In this document: one piece after another, positions 24,601 through 32,860 of the stretch
How positions within the stretch are numbered: the stretch's first letter is position 1
Layout: each line of letters starts with the position of its first letter
Assembly: GCF_019448235.1 (NCBI RefSeq)
Contig: NZ_CP080409.1
Coordinates: 1,674,001 to 1,738,000, forward strand
Direction of reading: 5' to 3'
Source: Nocardioides panacisoli
GTDB taxonomy: Bacteria > Actinomycetota > Actinomycetes > Propionibacteriales > Nocardioidaceae
DNA length: 64,000 nucleotides
Program-made: the position numbers and the translations under genes
Notes under the pieces: generated by a model
What the model was told of the DNA's origin: nothing
Seen by the model: the letters and a program-made list of their open reading frames with translations, nothing else
Database searches by the model: none

Positions 24601-26079
24601 TCAGGGCCGGTCGAGCGGGATCGAGAGATCGACGCGGGTGCCTCCGGTCGCCGAGGCCCCCAGGACCAGCTGACCCCCGAGCTCGGACTCCACCAGCGTC
24701 CGGACGATCGAGAGGCCCAGGCTCGCCCGCGTCTCCAGGTCGAAACCGGCAGGCAGCCCGCGGCCGTCGTCGTCGATGACGACGCCCAGCGTGGCGCTCC
24801 GGCGATCCACGGCGAGCACGATCTCGCCGTCCCCGGTGCTCACCTCCCCGTCGTAGCCGTGCTCGACGGCGTTCTGCAGCAGCTCGGTCAGCACCATCGC
24901 CAGCGGGGTGGCGCGCTCGGCGTCGAGCATGCCGAACGAGCCCTCGCGCCGGACGCGGATCGCCGCCGAGAGCGACCCCACGTCGGTGACCAGCTTGGCC
25001 AACCGGTCCGCGACACCGTCGAAGTCCAGCGTCTCCTCCACCGCATGGCTCAGCGTCTCGTGCACGATCGCGATCGACCCCACCCGGCGCACCGCCTCCT
25101 CCAGCGCCGTGGTCGCCTCGGGCGCGTCGATGCGACGGGCCTGGAGCCGGAGCAGCGCCGCCACCGTCTGCAGGTTGTTCTTCACCCGGTGGTGGATCTC
25201 GCGGATCGTGGCGTCCTTGGTGATCAGCTCCCGGTCGCGGTCACGCAGCGCGGTCACGTCGCGGGTGAGGATCAGGCCCCCCTCGCGCTCACCGCGAGGA
25301 CGCAACGGGATCGAGCGCGCGATGAGCGCCACGTCCCCGGCATCGACCTCCATGTCACGGTGGGCACGGCCGCCCAGCACTGCGCTCAGCGTCTCCTCGT
25401 CCGGCCGACTGCGCAACGGCACGAGCTCGCGGGTGACGTCGGTCAGCAGCTCCCCGGTGAGGTCGCCGGCGACGCCCAACCGGCGGTAGAGCGACAGCGC
25501 GTTGGGGCTGGCGTACTGCACGCGGCCGGTCGCGTCGACGCGCACGAACCCGTCACCGACCCGCGGCGAGTCCGCGTGGTCGCTGCGCTGGCCCGGCGCC
25601 GGGAAGAGCCCGCGGGCGATCATCTGGATCAGCTCGCCGGCCGTCTGGACGTAGGAGATCTCCAGCCGGCTCGGCGGACGCACCCCGAGCAGGTTGGTGT
25701 TGCGCCCGATCACCGCGATGACACGGTCCTCGCGGCGCACCGGTGCCGCCTCGGTGCGCACCGGGACGTCGTTGCGCCACTCCGGGTCACCCTCGCGGGT
25801 CACCCGCCGCTGCTCGTAGGCGGTGTCCACCAGCGGCCGCCGCCCTGCCGGCAGGTGCTCGCCGATCATGTCGTCGTCGTACGCCGTCGGCCCGGTGGTC
25901 GGCCGGATCTGGCCGCCGGCCCAGAAGCCGTCACCGTCCCTGTCGGGCAGCCAGAGCACCAGGTCGGCGAAGGAGAGGTCGGCGATGATCTGCCAGTCCG
26001 CCTGCAGCAGCTGGAGCCAGGCGATGTCCGCCGCCCCCAGTCGGGTGTGGCGGTGGGCGATCTCGGACAGCGACGGCAC
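24601..26079 (-). CDS. pdtaS: cytoplasmic sensor histidine kinase PdtaS
   Basis: A 492-residue soluble histidine kinase with an N-terminal GAF-type domain (about 1-160), a PAS domain (about 175-285) and a HisKA_2/HATPase_c kinase core. The phosphoacceptor region is REIHHRVKNNLQ (His296/His297), and ATP-lid motifs VLTELLQNAVEHG and DDDGRGLP follow. PdtaS phosphorylates PdtaR, an antiterminator with an ANTAR domain, in the related mycobacterial system; the pdtaR gene is not in this window. It is convergent with whiB, the same pairing as in M. tuberculosis. The GTG start lies 6 bases after TAGGCT. Confidence 0.92.
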   Translation of the reverse strand: MPSLSEIAHRHTRLGAADIAWLQLLQADWQIIADLSFADLVLWLPDRDGDGFWAGGQIRPTTGPTAYDDDMIGEHLPAGRRPLVDTAYEQRRVTREGDPEWRNDVPVRTEAAPVRREDRVIAVIGRNTNLLGVRPPSRLEISYVQTAGELIQMIARGLFPAPGQRSDHADSPRVGDGFVRVDATGRVQYASPNALSLYRRLGVAGDLTGELLTDVTRELVPLRSRPDEETLSAVLGGRAHRDMEVDAGDVALIARSIPLRPRGEREGGLILTRDVTALRDRDRELITKDATIREIHHRVKNNLQTVAALLRLQARRIDAPEATTALEEAVRRVGSIAIVHETLSHAVEETLDFDGVADRLAKLVTDVGSLSAAIRVRREGSFGMLDAERATPLAMVLTELLQNAVEHGYDGEVSTGDGEIVLAVDRRSATLGVVIDDDGRGLPAGFDLETRASLGLSIVRTLVESELGGQLVLGASATGGTRVDLSIPLDRP

Positions 26080-26085
26080 GGGACC

Positions 26086-26091
26086 AGCCTA
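26086..26091 (-). promoter_or_regulatory. -10 element (TAGGCT) of a leaderless promoter
   Basis: On the minus strand TAGGCT ends 6 bases before the GTG of pdtaS at 26079. Confidence 0.5.
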
Positions 26092-26135
26092 GGCTCGGTC
26101 CCGGTGGGGGGTGCCGACGGCTGCCGGGCCGCTGG

Positions 26136-26141
26136 CAGGAT
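26136..26141 (+). promoter_or_regulatory. -10 element (CAGGAT) of a leaderless promoter
   Basis: CAGGAT ends 6 bases before the GTG at 26148, opposite to the pdtaS promoter. Confidence 0.4.
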
Positions 26142-26147
26142 GGAGGC

Positions 26148-26873
26148 GTGCGGAGGGATGCCTGGGAGGAACTGTCGCGGTCGGACTTCCCGGTGCCCGA
26201 CGAGCCGTCGCTGTCGGAGCTGACCGCCGAGCTCACCGAGATGCTCGGGCACGCCGACGACCGGGTGCGCGAGGACACCGCAGTGGCGGCCTTGCGGACG
26301 TGGCTGCGGCGCGGGGTCTACGACGACCTGCTCCCCGGTCTGGGTGACGGCATGGTCGCCGGACTCGGCTCCGGCGTGCGGGAGCGGCGCACCAGCTCCG
26401 CGGTGGTGCTGGGGCAGTGCATCGCCCGCGACGAGGCCACCCGGCGGGTGCCCGCCGAGCAGGTGCTCACCTGGGGCGACCGCCTCGTCACGTGGTGGCT
26501 GGAGGAGCCCGAGGAGTCGGCCACGGCGCGCGGCGCCGACGCCGTCGCCGCGCTCGCCCACCACCCCGCCTGCGCCGGTGCCGAACTGGCGGTCGTGCTC
26601 GACGTGATCGGCGAACGCGCCGTCGGCCTCGAGCGGCTCGACTCCGTCGACCGGCTGGCCGAGGCCACCATGGCGGTGCTGCGCCGGGGCCTGGTGCCCA
26701 CCGACGTGGTCGAGGCATGGCTCGAGCGGCTCACCGACGCTGCGGCGTACCTCCGCGCGCTCTACCTGCTCCTCAGCCTCGCGCCGGACCCGCCGCCGGA
26801 CCGGGCCGACCTGGTCCTCTCGGTGATCGACCGGCTCCGCGCCGTCCACCCCGGCCTGCGTACCAGTGAGTAG
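26148..26873 (+). CDS. DUF2785-like helical protein
   Basis: A 241-residue soluble protein built of repeated helices (HEAT-like), resembling DUF2785: the WLRRGVYDDLLPGLGDGMVAGLG, ERRTSSAVVLGQCIARDE and TWWLEEPEESATARGADAVAALAHHPA segments follow each other as antiparallel helices. No catalytic motif is visible. Divergent from pdtaS and followed, 9 bases on, by a thiamine diphosphate enzyme, which however has its own -10 element inside the end of this gene. Function unknown. Confidence 0.7.
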   Translation: MRRDAWEELSRSDFPVPDEPSLSELTAELTEMLGHADDRVREDTAVAALRTWLRRGVYDDLLPGLGDGMVAGLGSGVRERRTSSAVVLGQCIARDEATRRVPAEQVLTWGDRLVTWWLEEPEESATARGADAVAALAHHPACAGAELAVVLDVIGERAVGLERLDSVDRLAEATMAVLRRGLVPTDVVEAWLERLTDAAAYLRALYLLLSLAPDPPPDRADLVLSVIDRLRAVHPGLRTSE

Positions 26874-26876
26874 GTT
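26871..26876 (+). promoter_or_regulatory. -10 element (TAGGTT) of a leaderless promoter
   Basis: TAGGTT overlaps the stop codon of the preceding gene and ends 6 bases before the ATG at 26883. Confidence 0.45.
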
Positions 26877-26882
26877 GCTCCC

Positions 26883-28547
26883 ATGAGCGGAAACGAGATC
26901 AGCGGCCACGCCGGCGAACTGGCGGTGCACGTCGCCCGCGCCCACGGCGTGGAGACCATGTTCACCCTCTCCGGTGCCCACGTGTTCCCGATGTACGACG
27001 GCGCCGTGAAGGCCGCCGAGGCCGGGGACACGATGCGCCTGCTCGACGTGCGCCACGAGCAGACCGCGGCCTTCGCCGCCGAGGCGACCGGCAAGCTCAC
27101 CCGGGTGCCCGGCCTCGCCGTGCTCACCGCGGGTCCCGGTGTCACCAACGGCGTCAGCACCCTGGCGCAGGCCACGTTCAACGGCTCCCCGATGGTCGTC
27201 GTCGGCGGACGCGCCCCCAACAACCAGTGGGGCAAGGGCGCGCTGCAGGAGATCGACCACGTGCCGATCGTCGAGAGCGTCACGAAGTACGCCCGCACCA
27301 TCCCCACCGCCGACGACGTCGCCGAGGGGATGCACGAGGCCTTCACCGCGGCCCGCAGCTCCCACCGCGGTCCGGCGTACGTCGACGTCGGCATGGACGA
27401 GTTCTTCAACGCCGGGACCGGCACGGTGCCCGCCCTGGCCCCGGAGCGCACCGCCCCCGACGCCGGCGCGGTGGACCACGTCGCGTCGCTGATCGCGCAG
27501 GCCGAGCGCCCGGTGCTCATCCTCGGCACCGACGTGTGGGCCGACGGCGCCGAGGACGCCGCCCTCCGGCTCGTCGAGGGCGTCAAGATCCCGACCATCA
27601 CCAACGGCATGGGACGCGGCATCGTGCCCGGCGGCCACCCGATGCTGATGACCAAGGCCCGCGGGGCCGCGCTCAAGGGCGCCGACCTGGTCGTGGTCGT
27701 CGGCACGCCCCTGGACTTCCGCCTGGGCTACGGCGTCTTCGGCGGCGACGAGGACGGCAACGGCACCGCACGCGTCGTCCACGTCGCCGACTCACCCGAC
27801 CAGGTCTCCGGGCACGCCGACCTCGCCGCGTCCGTCTCCGGCGACCTGTCGGCCGTGCTGGACGGGCTGCTGGCCGGGATCGACCGCGCCGGCCCGCGGG
27901 ACTGGTCCGGCTGGACCGGGGACCTGCAGCAGACCGTGCAGGCCGCCGTCGAGCGCGACAACGCGCTGCTGCACGCCGAGGCCGACCCGATCCACCCGGC
28001 CCGCATCTACGGCGAACTGGTGCCCCGGCTCGCCGAGGACGCCGTGGTCATCGGCGACGGCGGCGACTTCGTCTCCTTCGCCGGCAAGTTCGTCGAGCCC
28101 CAGCGCCCCGGCTGCTGGCTCGACCCCGGCCCGTACGGCTGCCTCGGCGCCGGGCTCGGCGCGGCGATCGCCGCCCGCATCGCCCGCCCGTCCTCGCAGG
28201 TCGTGCTGCTCCTCGGCGACGGCGCCGCCGGCTTCTCGCTGATGGACGTCGACACGCTGGTGCGCCACAACCTGCCCGTCGTCATGGTCATGGGCAACAA
28301 CTCCGCGTGGGGCCTGGAGAAGGGCCCGATGCAGATGCTCTACGGCTACGACGTCGCCGCCGACCTGGCCGAGCGCACGCAGTACCACGAGGTCGTCAAG
28401 GCCCTCGGCGGCGCCGGTGAGGTCGTCACCGACCCGGGGCGGATCGGCGAGGCGTTGGACCGCGGCTTCGCGGCCAACGCTCCCTACCTGATCAACGTCA
28501 TCACCGACGTCAACGCCCCCTACCCCCGCAACACCTTCGGCATCTGA
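26883..28547 (+). CDS. thiamine diphosphate-dependent acetolactate synthase-like enzyme
   Basis: A 554-residue enzyme with the usual three domains: pyrimidine-binding (about 1-175, catalytic Glu in RHEQTAAFAAEA), central (about 190-330) and diphosphate-binding (about 360-535; the GDG...NN motif runs from GDGAAGFS to MGNNSAWG). The assignment as an acetolactate synthase catalytic subunit is by overall similarity to mycobacterial IlvG-type proteins; oxalyl-CoA decarboxylase-like or benzoylformate-type activities cannot be excluded. No regulatory small subunit follows, so it is probably not the main branched-chain amino acid enzyme. A thioesterase-like gene follows after 10 bases in the same operon, which hints at an acyl-CoA-linked substrate. 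Confidence 0.78.
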   Translation: MSGNEISGHAGELAVHVARAHGVETMFTLSGAHVFPMYDGAVKAAEAGDTMRLLDVRHEQTAAFAAEATGKLTRVPGLAVLTAGPGVTNGVSTLAQATFNGSPMVVVGGRAPNNQWGKGALQEIDHVPIVESVTKYARTIPTADDVAEGMHEAFTAARSSHRGPAYVDVGMDEFFNAGTGTVPALAPERTAPDAGAVDHVASLIAQAERPVLILGTDVWADGAEDAALRLVEGVKIPTITNGMGRGIVPGGHPMLMTKARGAALKGADLVVVVGTPLDFRLGYGVFGGDEDGNGTARVVHVADSPDQVSGHADLAASVSGDLSAVLDGLLAGIDRAGPRDWSGWTGDLQQTVQAAVERDNALLHAEADPIHPARIYGELVPRLAEDAVVIGDGGDFVSFAGKFVEPQRPGCWLDPGPYGCLGAGLGAAIAARIARPSSQVVLLLGDGAAGFSLMDVDTLVRHNLPVVMVMGNNSAWGLEKGPMQMLYGYDVAADLAERTQYHEVVKALGGAGEVVTDPGRIGEALDRGFAANAPYLINVITDVNAPYPRNTFGI

Positions 28548-28557
28548 GGAGGCCACC

Positions 28558-28941
28558 GTGGCGGACGCCGCCGAGCAGACCCACACCGTGACCGAGGACG
28601 ACACCGCCGCTGCCGTGGGGTCCGGCGACCTGCCGGTGCTCGGGACCCCACGACTGCTCGCCTGGTGCGAGGCCGCGACCTGCGCGGCCGTCGCCGAGGA
28701 GTTGCGCGAGGGCGAGACCAGCGTCGGCACACGCATCGACCTGGAGCACCTCGCCGCCAGCCCCGTCGGGCAGGAGGTGCACGTGACCGCCCGGCTCGCG
28801 CACAGCGACGGCCGGCTGCGCCGGTTCTCGGTCTCGGCCCGTCACTCGACCGACGGCACGCCGGGCAAGCTCGTCGGGTCCGGAGAGGTCACCCGCATCA
28901 TCGTCGACAGCGAGAAGTTCCTGTCGCGGATTACGGGTTGA
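28558..28941 (+). CDS. hotdog thioesterase, fluoroacetyl-CoA thioesterase-like group
   Basis: A 127-residue hotdog-fold protein. The TPRLLAWCEAATCAAVAEEL helix, the GTRIDLEHLAASPVGQEV strand and the final VSARHSTDGTPGKLVGSGEVTRIIVD sheet match the FlK-type thioesterase group, which hydrolyses small acyl-CoA esters. Catalytic residues vary in this group (Thr/Glu/His in FlK), and the Glu and His candidates here are Glu38 and His61. The GTG start has a GAGGAGG site. It is the second gene of an operon with a thiamine diphosphate enzyme, so it may remove or recycle an acyl-CoA in the same pathway. Confidence 0.75.
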   Translation: MADAAEQTHTVTEDDTAAAVGSGDLPVLGTPRLLAWCEAATCAAVAEELREGETSVGTRIDLEHLAASPVGQEVHVTARLAHSDGRLRRFSVSARHSTDGTPGKLVGSGEVTRIIVDSEKFLSRITG

Positions 28942-28989
28942 GCCGCCCCGACTGACAAACTGGCACGTCTCGACCTTCGAGGAGGAACC

Positions 28990-29067
28990 ATGAGCAAGCG
29001 TGGACGCAAGCGCAAGGCGCGTCGCAAGAACAATGCCAACCACGGCAAGCGCCCCCTCGGCGGCTGA
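28990..29067 (+). CDS. ribosomal protein bL37 (25 residues)
   Basis: A 25-residue, extremely basic peptide beginning MSKRGRKRKARRK and ending NHGKRPLGG, almost the same as mycobacterial bL37 (MAKRGRKKRDRKH...NHGKRPNA), a small protein of the large ribosomal subunit in actinobacteria. It has a perfect ribosome-binding site, GGAGGAACC, ahead of the ATG, and a strong terminator 16 bases after the stop, so it is an independent transcription unit. It is so short that gene finders often miss it. Its position next to rsrA-sigR agrees with a conserved core neighbourhood. Confidence 0.88.
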   Translation: MSKRGRKRKARRKNNANHGKRPLGG

Positions 29068-29083
29068 CCGTCGAGAAGCAACG

Positions 29084-29110
29084 AACCCCCGGACCATCGG
29101 TCCGGGGGTT
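29084..29110. terminator. bidirectional stem-loop terminator
   Basis: AACCCCCGGACC and GGTCCGGGGGTT form a perfect 12-base stem with a 3-base loop (ATC). It separates bL37 from the convergent rsrA and can serve both. Confidence 0.85.
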
Positions 29111-29131
29111 TCGTCGTGCTGGGGCTGCTGC

Positions 29132-29404
29132 TCAGCCGTTCTCGTCGCGGATCTGCACCTGGACCGCCCGGATGCTGACCCGCACCCGCTCGCGCAGCTC
29201 GGCCGGAGCCGTCTCGGAGCAGGACCGGGCCACGAGCATCTTCACGGTGCGCTGCAGGTCGTAGCTCTCCAGGCAGGGGTTGCACGAGTCCAGGTGCTCG
29301 CGCACGACCGCACAGTCACCCTCCTCGAGCTCGTTGTCGATCATGCGCATGATGCGGTCGAGGAAGGAGGAGCAGTCCTCGGTGCCGGCGTGCTCGTGAG
29401 CCAT
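29132..29404 (-). CDS. rsrA: zinc-binding thiol-redox anti-sigma factor RsrA
   Basis: RsrA (90 residues) holds SigR inactive in the cytoplasm until disulfide stress oxidises its cysteines and releases zinc. The ZAS motif HLDSCNPC supplies His37, Cys41 and Cys44, and Cys11 is also present, identical in numbering to the redox-active residues of Streptomyces RsrA. Cys31 and Cys62 are additional cysteines. The gene starts 1 base after the sigR stop and is transcribed with it from the SigR-type promoter. It corresponds to RshA (Rv3221A) in mycobacteria. Confidence 0.95.
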   Translation of the reverse strand: MAHEHAGTEDCSSFLDRIMRMIDNELEEGDCAVVREHLDSCNPCLESYDLQRTVKMLVARSCSETAPAELRERVRVSIRAVQVQIRDENG

Positions 29405-29405
29405 C

Positions 29406-30077
29406 TCAGACCGCCCCCTCGCCGGGAACCCCGTTGCGGGTGGCGGCGTACTCCGACAGCATGTCGCGCAGCTGGCGACGACCACGGTGCAGGCGCGACA
29501 TGACCGTCCCGATCGGCGTGTCCATGATCTCGGCGATCTCCTTGTAGGCGAACCCCTCGACATCGGCGAGGTAGACCGCGAGGCGGAACTCCTCGGGGAG
29601 CTCCTGGAGCGCCTGCTTCACCTCGGTGTCGGGCAGGTGCTCCAGCGCCTCGGTCTCGGCCGACTTCAGCCCACCGGAGGTGTGGGCCTCCGCCCGCGCC
29701 AGCTGCCAGTCCTCGATCTCACCGTCCTCGCCGGTGAGTGACTGCTGCGGCTGGCGCTGCTTCTTGCGGTAGGAGTTGATGAAGGTGTTGGTCAGGATGC
29801 GGTAGAGCCAGGCCTTGAGGTTGGTGCCCGGCTTGAATTGGTGGAACTTGGTGAAGGCCTTCGCGAAGGTCTCCTGCACCAGGTCCTCGGCGTCCGCGGG
29901 GTTGCGGGTCATGCGCATCGCCGCGGCGTACAACTGGTCGAGGTGGGGCAACGCGTCGCGCTCGAAGCGCGCCGAACGCTCGGCCTCGGTCTCGGCCGCC
30001 ACGTCGATCTGGGTCTCGGTCATCAGGCCCCAGCCTACGTCGCGCGCGTCGACGGGGCGATCCAGCACTGCCGTCAT
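29406..30077 (-). CDS. sigR: ECF sigma factor SigR/SigH, thiol-stress response
   Basis: A 223-residue ECF sigma factor directing the disulfide-stress regulon. Region 2 is [21 protein letters not shown] through [11 protein letters not shown] and [20 protein letters not shown]; region 4 is [26 protein letters not shown] followed by [14 protein letters not shown]. An exact SigR-type promoter, GGAAT-18-GTT, stands just upstream; the expected transcription start is only about 3 bases before ATG 30077. A second in-frame ATG at 30023 would give a form shorter by 18 residues. Streptomyces makes stable and unstable SigR forms from alternative starts, so both may be used. rsrA follows after 1 base. Confidence 0.94.
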   Translation of the reverse strand: MTAVLDRPVDARDVGWGLMTETQIDVAAETEAERSARFERDALPHLDQLYAAAMRMTRNPADAEDLVQETFAKAFTKFHQFKPGTNLKAWLYRILTNTFINSYRKKQRQPQQSLTGEDGEIEDWQLARAEAHTSGGLKSAETEALEHLPDTEVKQALQELPEEFRLAVYLADVEGFAYKEIAEIMDTPIGTVMSRLHRGRRQLRDMLSEYAATRNGVPGEGAV

Positions 30078-30086
30078 GCACAGCAG

Positions 30087-30112
30087 AACGCCCGATCAGC
30101 GCCGCTCATTCC
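30087..30112 (-). promoter_or_regulatory. SigR-type autoregulatory promoter
   Basis: On the minus strand GGAAT (30112-30108) is followed by exactly 18 bases and GTT (30089-30087), the known SigR/SigH consensus. It lies inside the 3' end of the neighbouring hydrolase gene, 10 bases before the ATG at 30077. Confidence 0.85.
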
Positions 30113-30752
30113 CGAGGACCTCGCGGACCAGCCACTCCAGCGTGGACTCGACCACGATCTCCATCGCGTCGTCCTCGGTCAGGTCGGCCCGCTTGGGCAC
30201 CCCCAGGCCGTGGTCGGCCGCCGGCACCACGCTGAGGTCGACCTGGCCGGGCAGCGGGCTCGGGAACTCCTCGGGACGGCCCATCGGGTCGCGCTCCCCC
30301 TGCACCACCAGGGTGGGGACGCCGACGTCGGCGAGCTCGTCGAGGCGCGACTTCTCCGGCCTGCCCGGCGGGTAGAGCGGGAAGGACAGCGCCAGGCAGC
30401 CGACGGCCGCCAGGTCCCGCGCGCACCGGGCCGCCGACCGCGCGCCGGCCGAGCGACCGCCCACCACGAGCGGGGTGCGGACCCGGATCGAGTCGGCCGC
30501 CGCCCGGAACGCCTCGTCCAGCGTCGCCGGCGGGGTGGCGACCTTGCGTCCGGCGCGCCGCCAGGGTTGCTCGAAGCGCATCACGGTGATGCCCTGGCCC
30601 GGCAGTCGTCGTTCGAGCGCGAGGAGGTCGCGCGCGTCGATGCCGCCGCCGGCGCCGTGGCTGAGCAGCAGCGTGCCGATCGGGTGGCGGGCGCGCTTGG
30701 TGACCAGGCGCCCCTCCCCCTGTGGCGTGGGGATGATGCGTTCCTCGCTCAT
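30096..30752 (-). CDS. alpha/beta hydrolase (KANL3/Tex30-like dienelactone hydrolase fold)
   Basis: A 218-residue alpha/beta hydrolase. LLLSHGAGGGIDARDL forms the oxyanion region, GGRSAGARSA carries the nucleophile Ser in GxSxG, then Asp in QGERDPMG and His in AADHGLGV complete a classical triad. The arrangement fits the KANL3/Tex30 group of uncharacterised hydrolases rather than dienelactone hydrolase itself. The start at 30752 has GGTGG upstream; a GTG three codons further up is an alternative. Its 3' end covers the sigR promoter. The gene begins 16 bases after the SRAP gene on the same strand and is probably cotranscribed with it. Confidence 0.8.
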   Translation of the reverse strand: MSEERIIPTPQGEGRLVTKRARHPIGTLLLSHGAGGGIDARDLLALERRLPGQGITVMRFEQPWRRAGRKVATPPATLDEAFRAAADSIRVRTPLVVGGRSAGARSAARCARDLAAVGCLALSFPLYPPGRPEKSRLDELADVGVPTLVVQGERDPMGRPEEFPSPLPGQVDLSVVPAADHGLGVPKRADLTEDDAMEIVVESTLEWLVREVLGNERR

Positions 30753-30768
30753 GCGGTCCACCGCGTGT

Positions 30769-31533
30769 TCACAGCAGGCTCTCCTGGATCGTCGGCAGGT
30801 CCTCGGGGGGAAGCGGCTCGACCAGCTCGGGACCGTTGTTGGCCACGTTGCCGACCGCCGTGGAGACCGGATGGGCCTCCAGCCCGTGCTGCTGGGCGGG
30901 CACGAGCAGGTCCAGGACGTCCTCGGACCCCGAGGCCGGGTCCAGCCACGCGTCGCGGCGCTCGGGGGTGACCAGCAGGGGCATCCGGTCGTGGATGTGG
31001 CCCAGGTCGTCGGGGGCGCTGGTGGTCAGCACCGTGCACGTCCAGCGCCACCGCTCCGGGTCGTCGTCGGCACGGGTGGGGTCGCGCCAGAGCTCGTAGA
31101 GGCCGGCCATCGCCAGCGAGGAGCCGTCGACGGGATGGATGTAGAAGGGCTGCTTGCGCTGCTTGCCCTTCGCGGTGCGCTGCTCGGTGGGGTACCACTC
31201 GTAGTAGCCGTCGGCCGGCACGAGACAGCGGCGCTTGGCGAACGCCCGCCGGAACGCCGGCTTGGCGGCCACCGTCTCCATCCGTGCGTTGATCATCCGG
31301 CTGCCGATCGACGGGTCCTTCGCCCACGAGGGCACCAGCCCCCAGCGCACCACCCGCAACTGGCGCACCACCTCGGTCTCACCCTTGGGTGGGCGGTCAA
31401 GGACGGCGTACACCTCGTCGGTGGGGGCCACGTTGTAGTCCGGCGGCAGCGCGCGCTCGAGCCGCGGGTCGAGGATCTCGAACTCCTCGGCGAGGTCCTC
31501 CGGCGAGCGGCTGGAGGCGTAGCGACCGCACAT
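30769..31533 (-). CDS. SRAP (HMCES/YedK-type) abasic-site DNA-protein crosslinking protein
   Basis: A 254-residue SRAP domain protein that shields abasic sites in single-stranded DNA by forming a covalent thiazolidine link through Cys2. The initiator Met precedes Cys2 in MCGRYASS, as required after Met removal. The other active-site parts are visible: NVAPTDEV (Asn), DGYYEWYP (Glu) and HDRMPLLV (His). Length is normal for bacterial forms. The ATG lies 6 bases after TACGCT. Divergent from aroA, the same order as Rv3226c-Rv3227 in M. tuberculosis. Confidence 0.93.
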   Translation of the reverse strand: MCGRYASSRSPEDLAEEFEILDPRLERALPPDYNVAPTDEVYAVLDRPPKGETEVVRQLRVVRWGLVPSWAKDPSIGSRMINARMETVAAKPAFRRAFAKRRCLVPADGYYEWYPTEQRTAKGKQRKQPFYIHPVDGSSLAMAGLYELWRDPTRADDDPERWRWTCTVLTTSAPDDLGHIHDRMPLLVTPERRDAWLDPASGSEDVLDLLVPAQQHGLEAHPVSTAVGNVANNGPELVEPLPPEDLPTIQESLL

Positions 31534-31539
31534 GCCGCC

Positions 31540-31545
31540 AGCGTA
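31540..31545 (-). promoter_or_regulatory. -10 element (TACGCT) of a leaderless promoter
   Basis: On the minus strand TACGCT ends 6 bases before the ATG of the SRAP gene at 31533. TAGAAT (31561-31566) on the plus strand, 9 bases before aroA, may be the divergent -10. Confidence 0.5.
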
Positions 31546-31575
31546 TCGGTGATCGACCCCTAGAATCGTCGCATC

Positions 31576-32853
31576 ATGCCGCCCGCCCCGCCCGTCGCCG
31601 ACCCCTGGCCCGCTCCCGTGGCGACGGCACCGGTGGACGCCACCGTCCGCCTGCCCGGCAGCAAGTCGCTCACCAACCGGGCACTCGTGCTGGCCGCGCT
31701 GGCCGACGGTCCGTCCGTCGTACGCCGCGCCCTGCGCTCGCGCGACACCGAGCTGATGGCGCGCGCACTCACCTCGCTCGGCGCCACGGTCGACACCGAG
31801 GGCGAGGACTGGGCAGTCACGCCGGGCACCGCGACCGACGACACCACGATCGACTGCGGTCTCGCCGGCACCGTGGTGCGCTTCGTGCCGCCCGTGGCCG
31901 CGCTCGGCCGCGGCGACGCGACGTTGGACGGCGACGCCCACCTGCGCAACCGTCCGGTCGGCGAAGTGCTCGCCGCGCTGCGTGACCTCGGCGTGACCGT
32001 CACCGGCGACGGCGTGCCATTCACGGTGCACGGCGAGGGCGGCGTCCCGGGCGGCAGGGTGACCATCGACGCCTCCACGTCCTCGCAGTTCGTGTCCGCG
32101 CTGCTGCTCGCCGGCGCGCGCTTCGAGCAGGGCGTCGACGTACGTCACGACGGCAAGCCGATCCCCTCCCTGCCGCACGTGGCCATGACCGTCGCGATGC
32201 TGCGCGAACGCGGTGTCGCCGTCGACGACGCCGACGCGAACCGCTGGGTCGTCTCCCCCGGCGCCATCGCCGCCCTGGACACCGAGATCGAGCCCGACCT
32301 GTCCAACGCCGGCCCCTTCCTCGCGCTCGCCGCGGTCACCGGCGGCACCGTCACCGTGCGCGACTGGCCGAGCGCCACCACCCAGGCCGGGGACGCCTGG
32401 CGGGACCTGCTGGCACGCATGGGGTGCACCGTCACCCACCTCGAGCACGGCCTGCAGGTCACCGGACCGGCACCGGGCACCCTGCAGGGCATCGACGCCG
32501 ACCTGCACGACGTCGGCGAGCTCACGCCCGTCGTCGCCGCCCTCTGCGCGGTTGCCGCGACGCCGTCCCACCTCACCGGCGTCGGCCACATCCGCGGCCA
32601 CGAGACCGACCGCCTCGCCGCCCTCGCCGCCGAGCTCGGCGGGCTCGGCGCCGCGGTCACCGAGCTCCCCGACGGCCTGCGGTTCACTCCCGCCCCGCTG
32701 CACGGCGGCCGCTTCCGCACCTACGCCGACCACCGCATGGCCCACGCCGGCGTCGTGGTCGGCGCGGCGGCGCCCGACGTCCTGGTCGAGGACGTCGCCA
32801 CCACCTCGAAGACCTTCCCCGACTTCGCGGGCTTCTGGGCCTCGCTGTTCTGA
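31576..32853 (+). CDS. aroA: 3-phosphoshikimate 1-carboxyvinyltransferase (EPSP synthase)
   Basis: A 425-residue EPSP synthase, sixth step of the shikimate pathway: shikimate 3-phosphate plus phosphoenolpyruvate gives EPSP. Diagnostic segments are LPGSKSLTNRALVLAAL (substrate Lys), CGLAGTVVRFVPP (PEP loop; the usual GNxGTxxR reads CGLAGTVVR), RNRPVGEVLAALRDLG, STSSQFVSALLLAG, ADHRMAHAG, and TSKTFPDF. The Leu-Ala in place of Asn-Ala in the PEP loop is common in actinobacterial enzymes. The gene is followed after 7 bases by rsgA, as in mycobacteria. Confidence 0.95.
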   Translation: MPPAPPVADPWPAPVATAPVDATVRLPGSKSLTNRALVLAALADGPSVVRRALRSRDTELMARALTSLGATVDTEGEDWAVTPGTATDDTTIDCGLAGTVVRFVPPVAALGRGDATLDGDAHLRNRPVGEVLAALRDLGVTVTGDGVPFTVHGEGGVPGGRVTIDASTSSQFVSALLLAGARFEQGVDVRHDGKPIPSLPHVAMTVAMLRERGVAVDDADANRWVVSPGAIAALDTEIEPDLSNAGPFLALAAVTGGTVTVRDWPSATTQAGDAWRDLLARMGCTVTHLEHGLQVTGPAPGTLQGIDADLHDVGELTPVVAALCAVAATPSHLTGVGHIRGHETDRLAALAAELGGLGAAVTELPDGLRFTPAPLHGGRFRTYADHRMAHAGVVVGAAAPDVLVEDVATTSKTFPDFAGFWASLF

Positions 32854-32860
32854 GCCGTCG

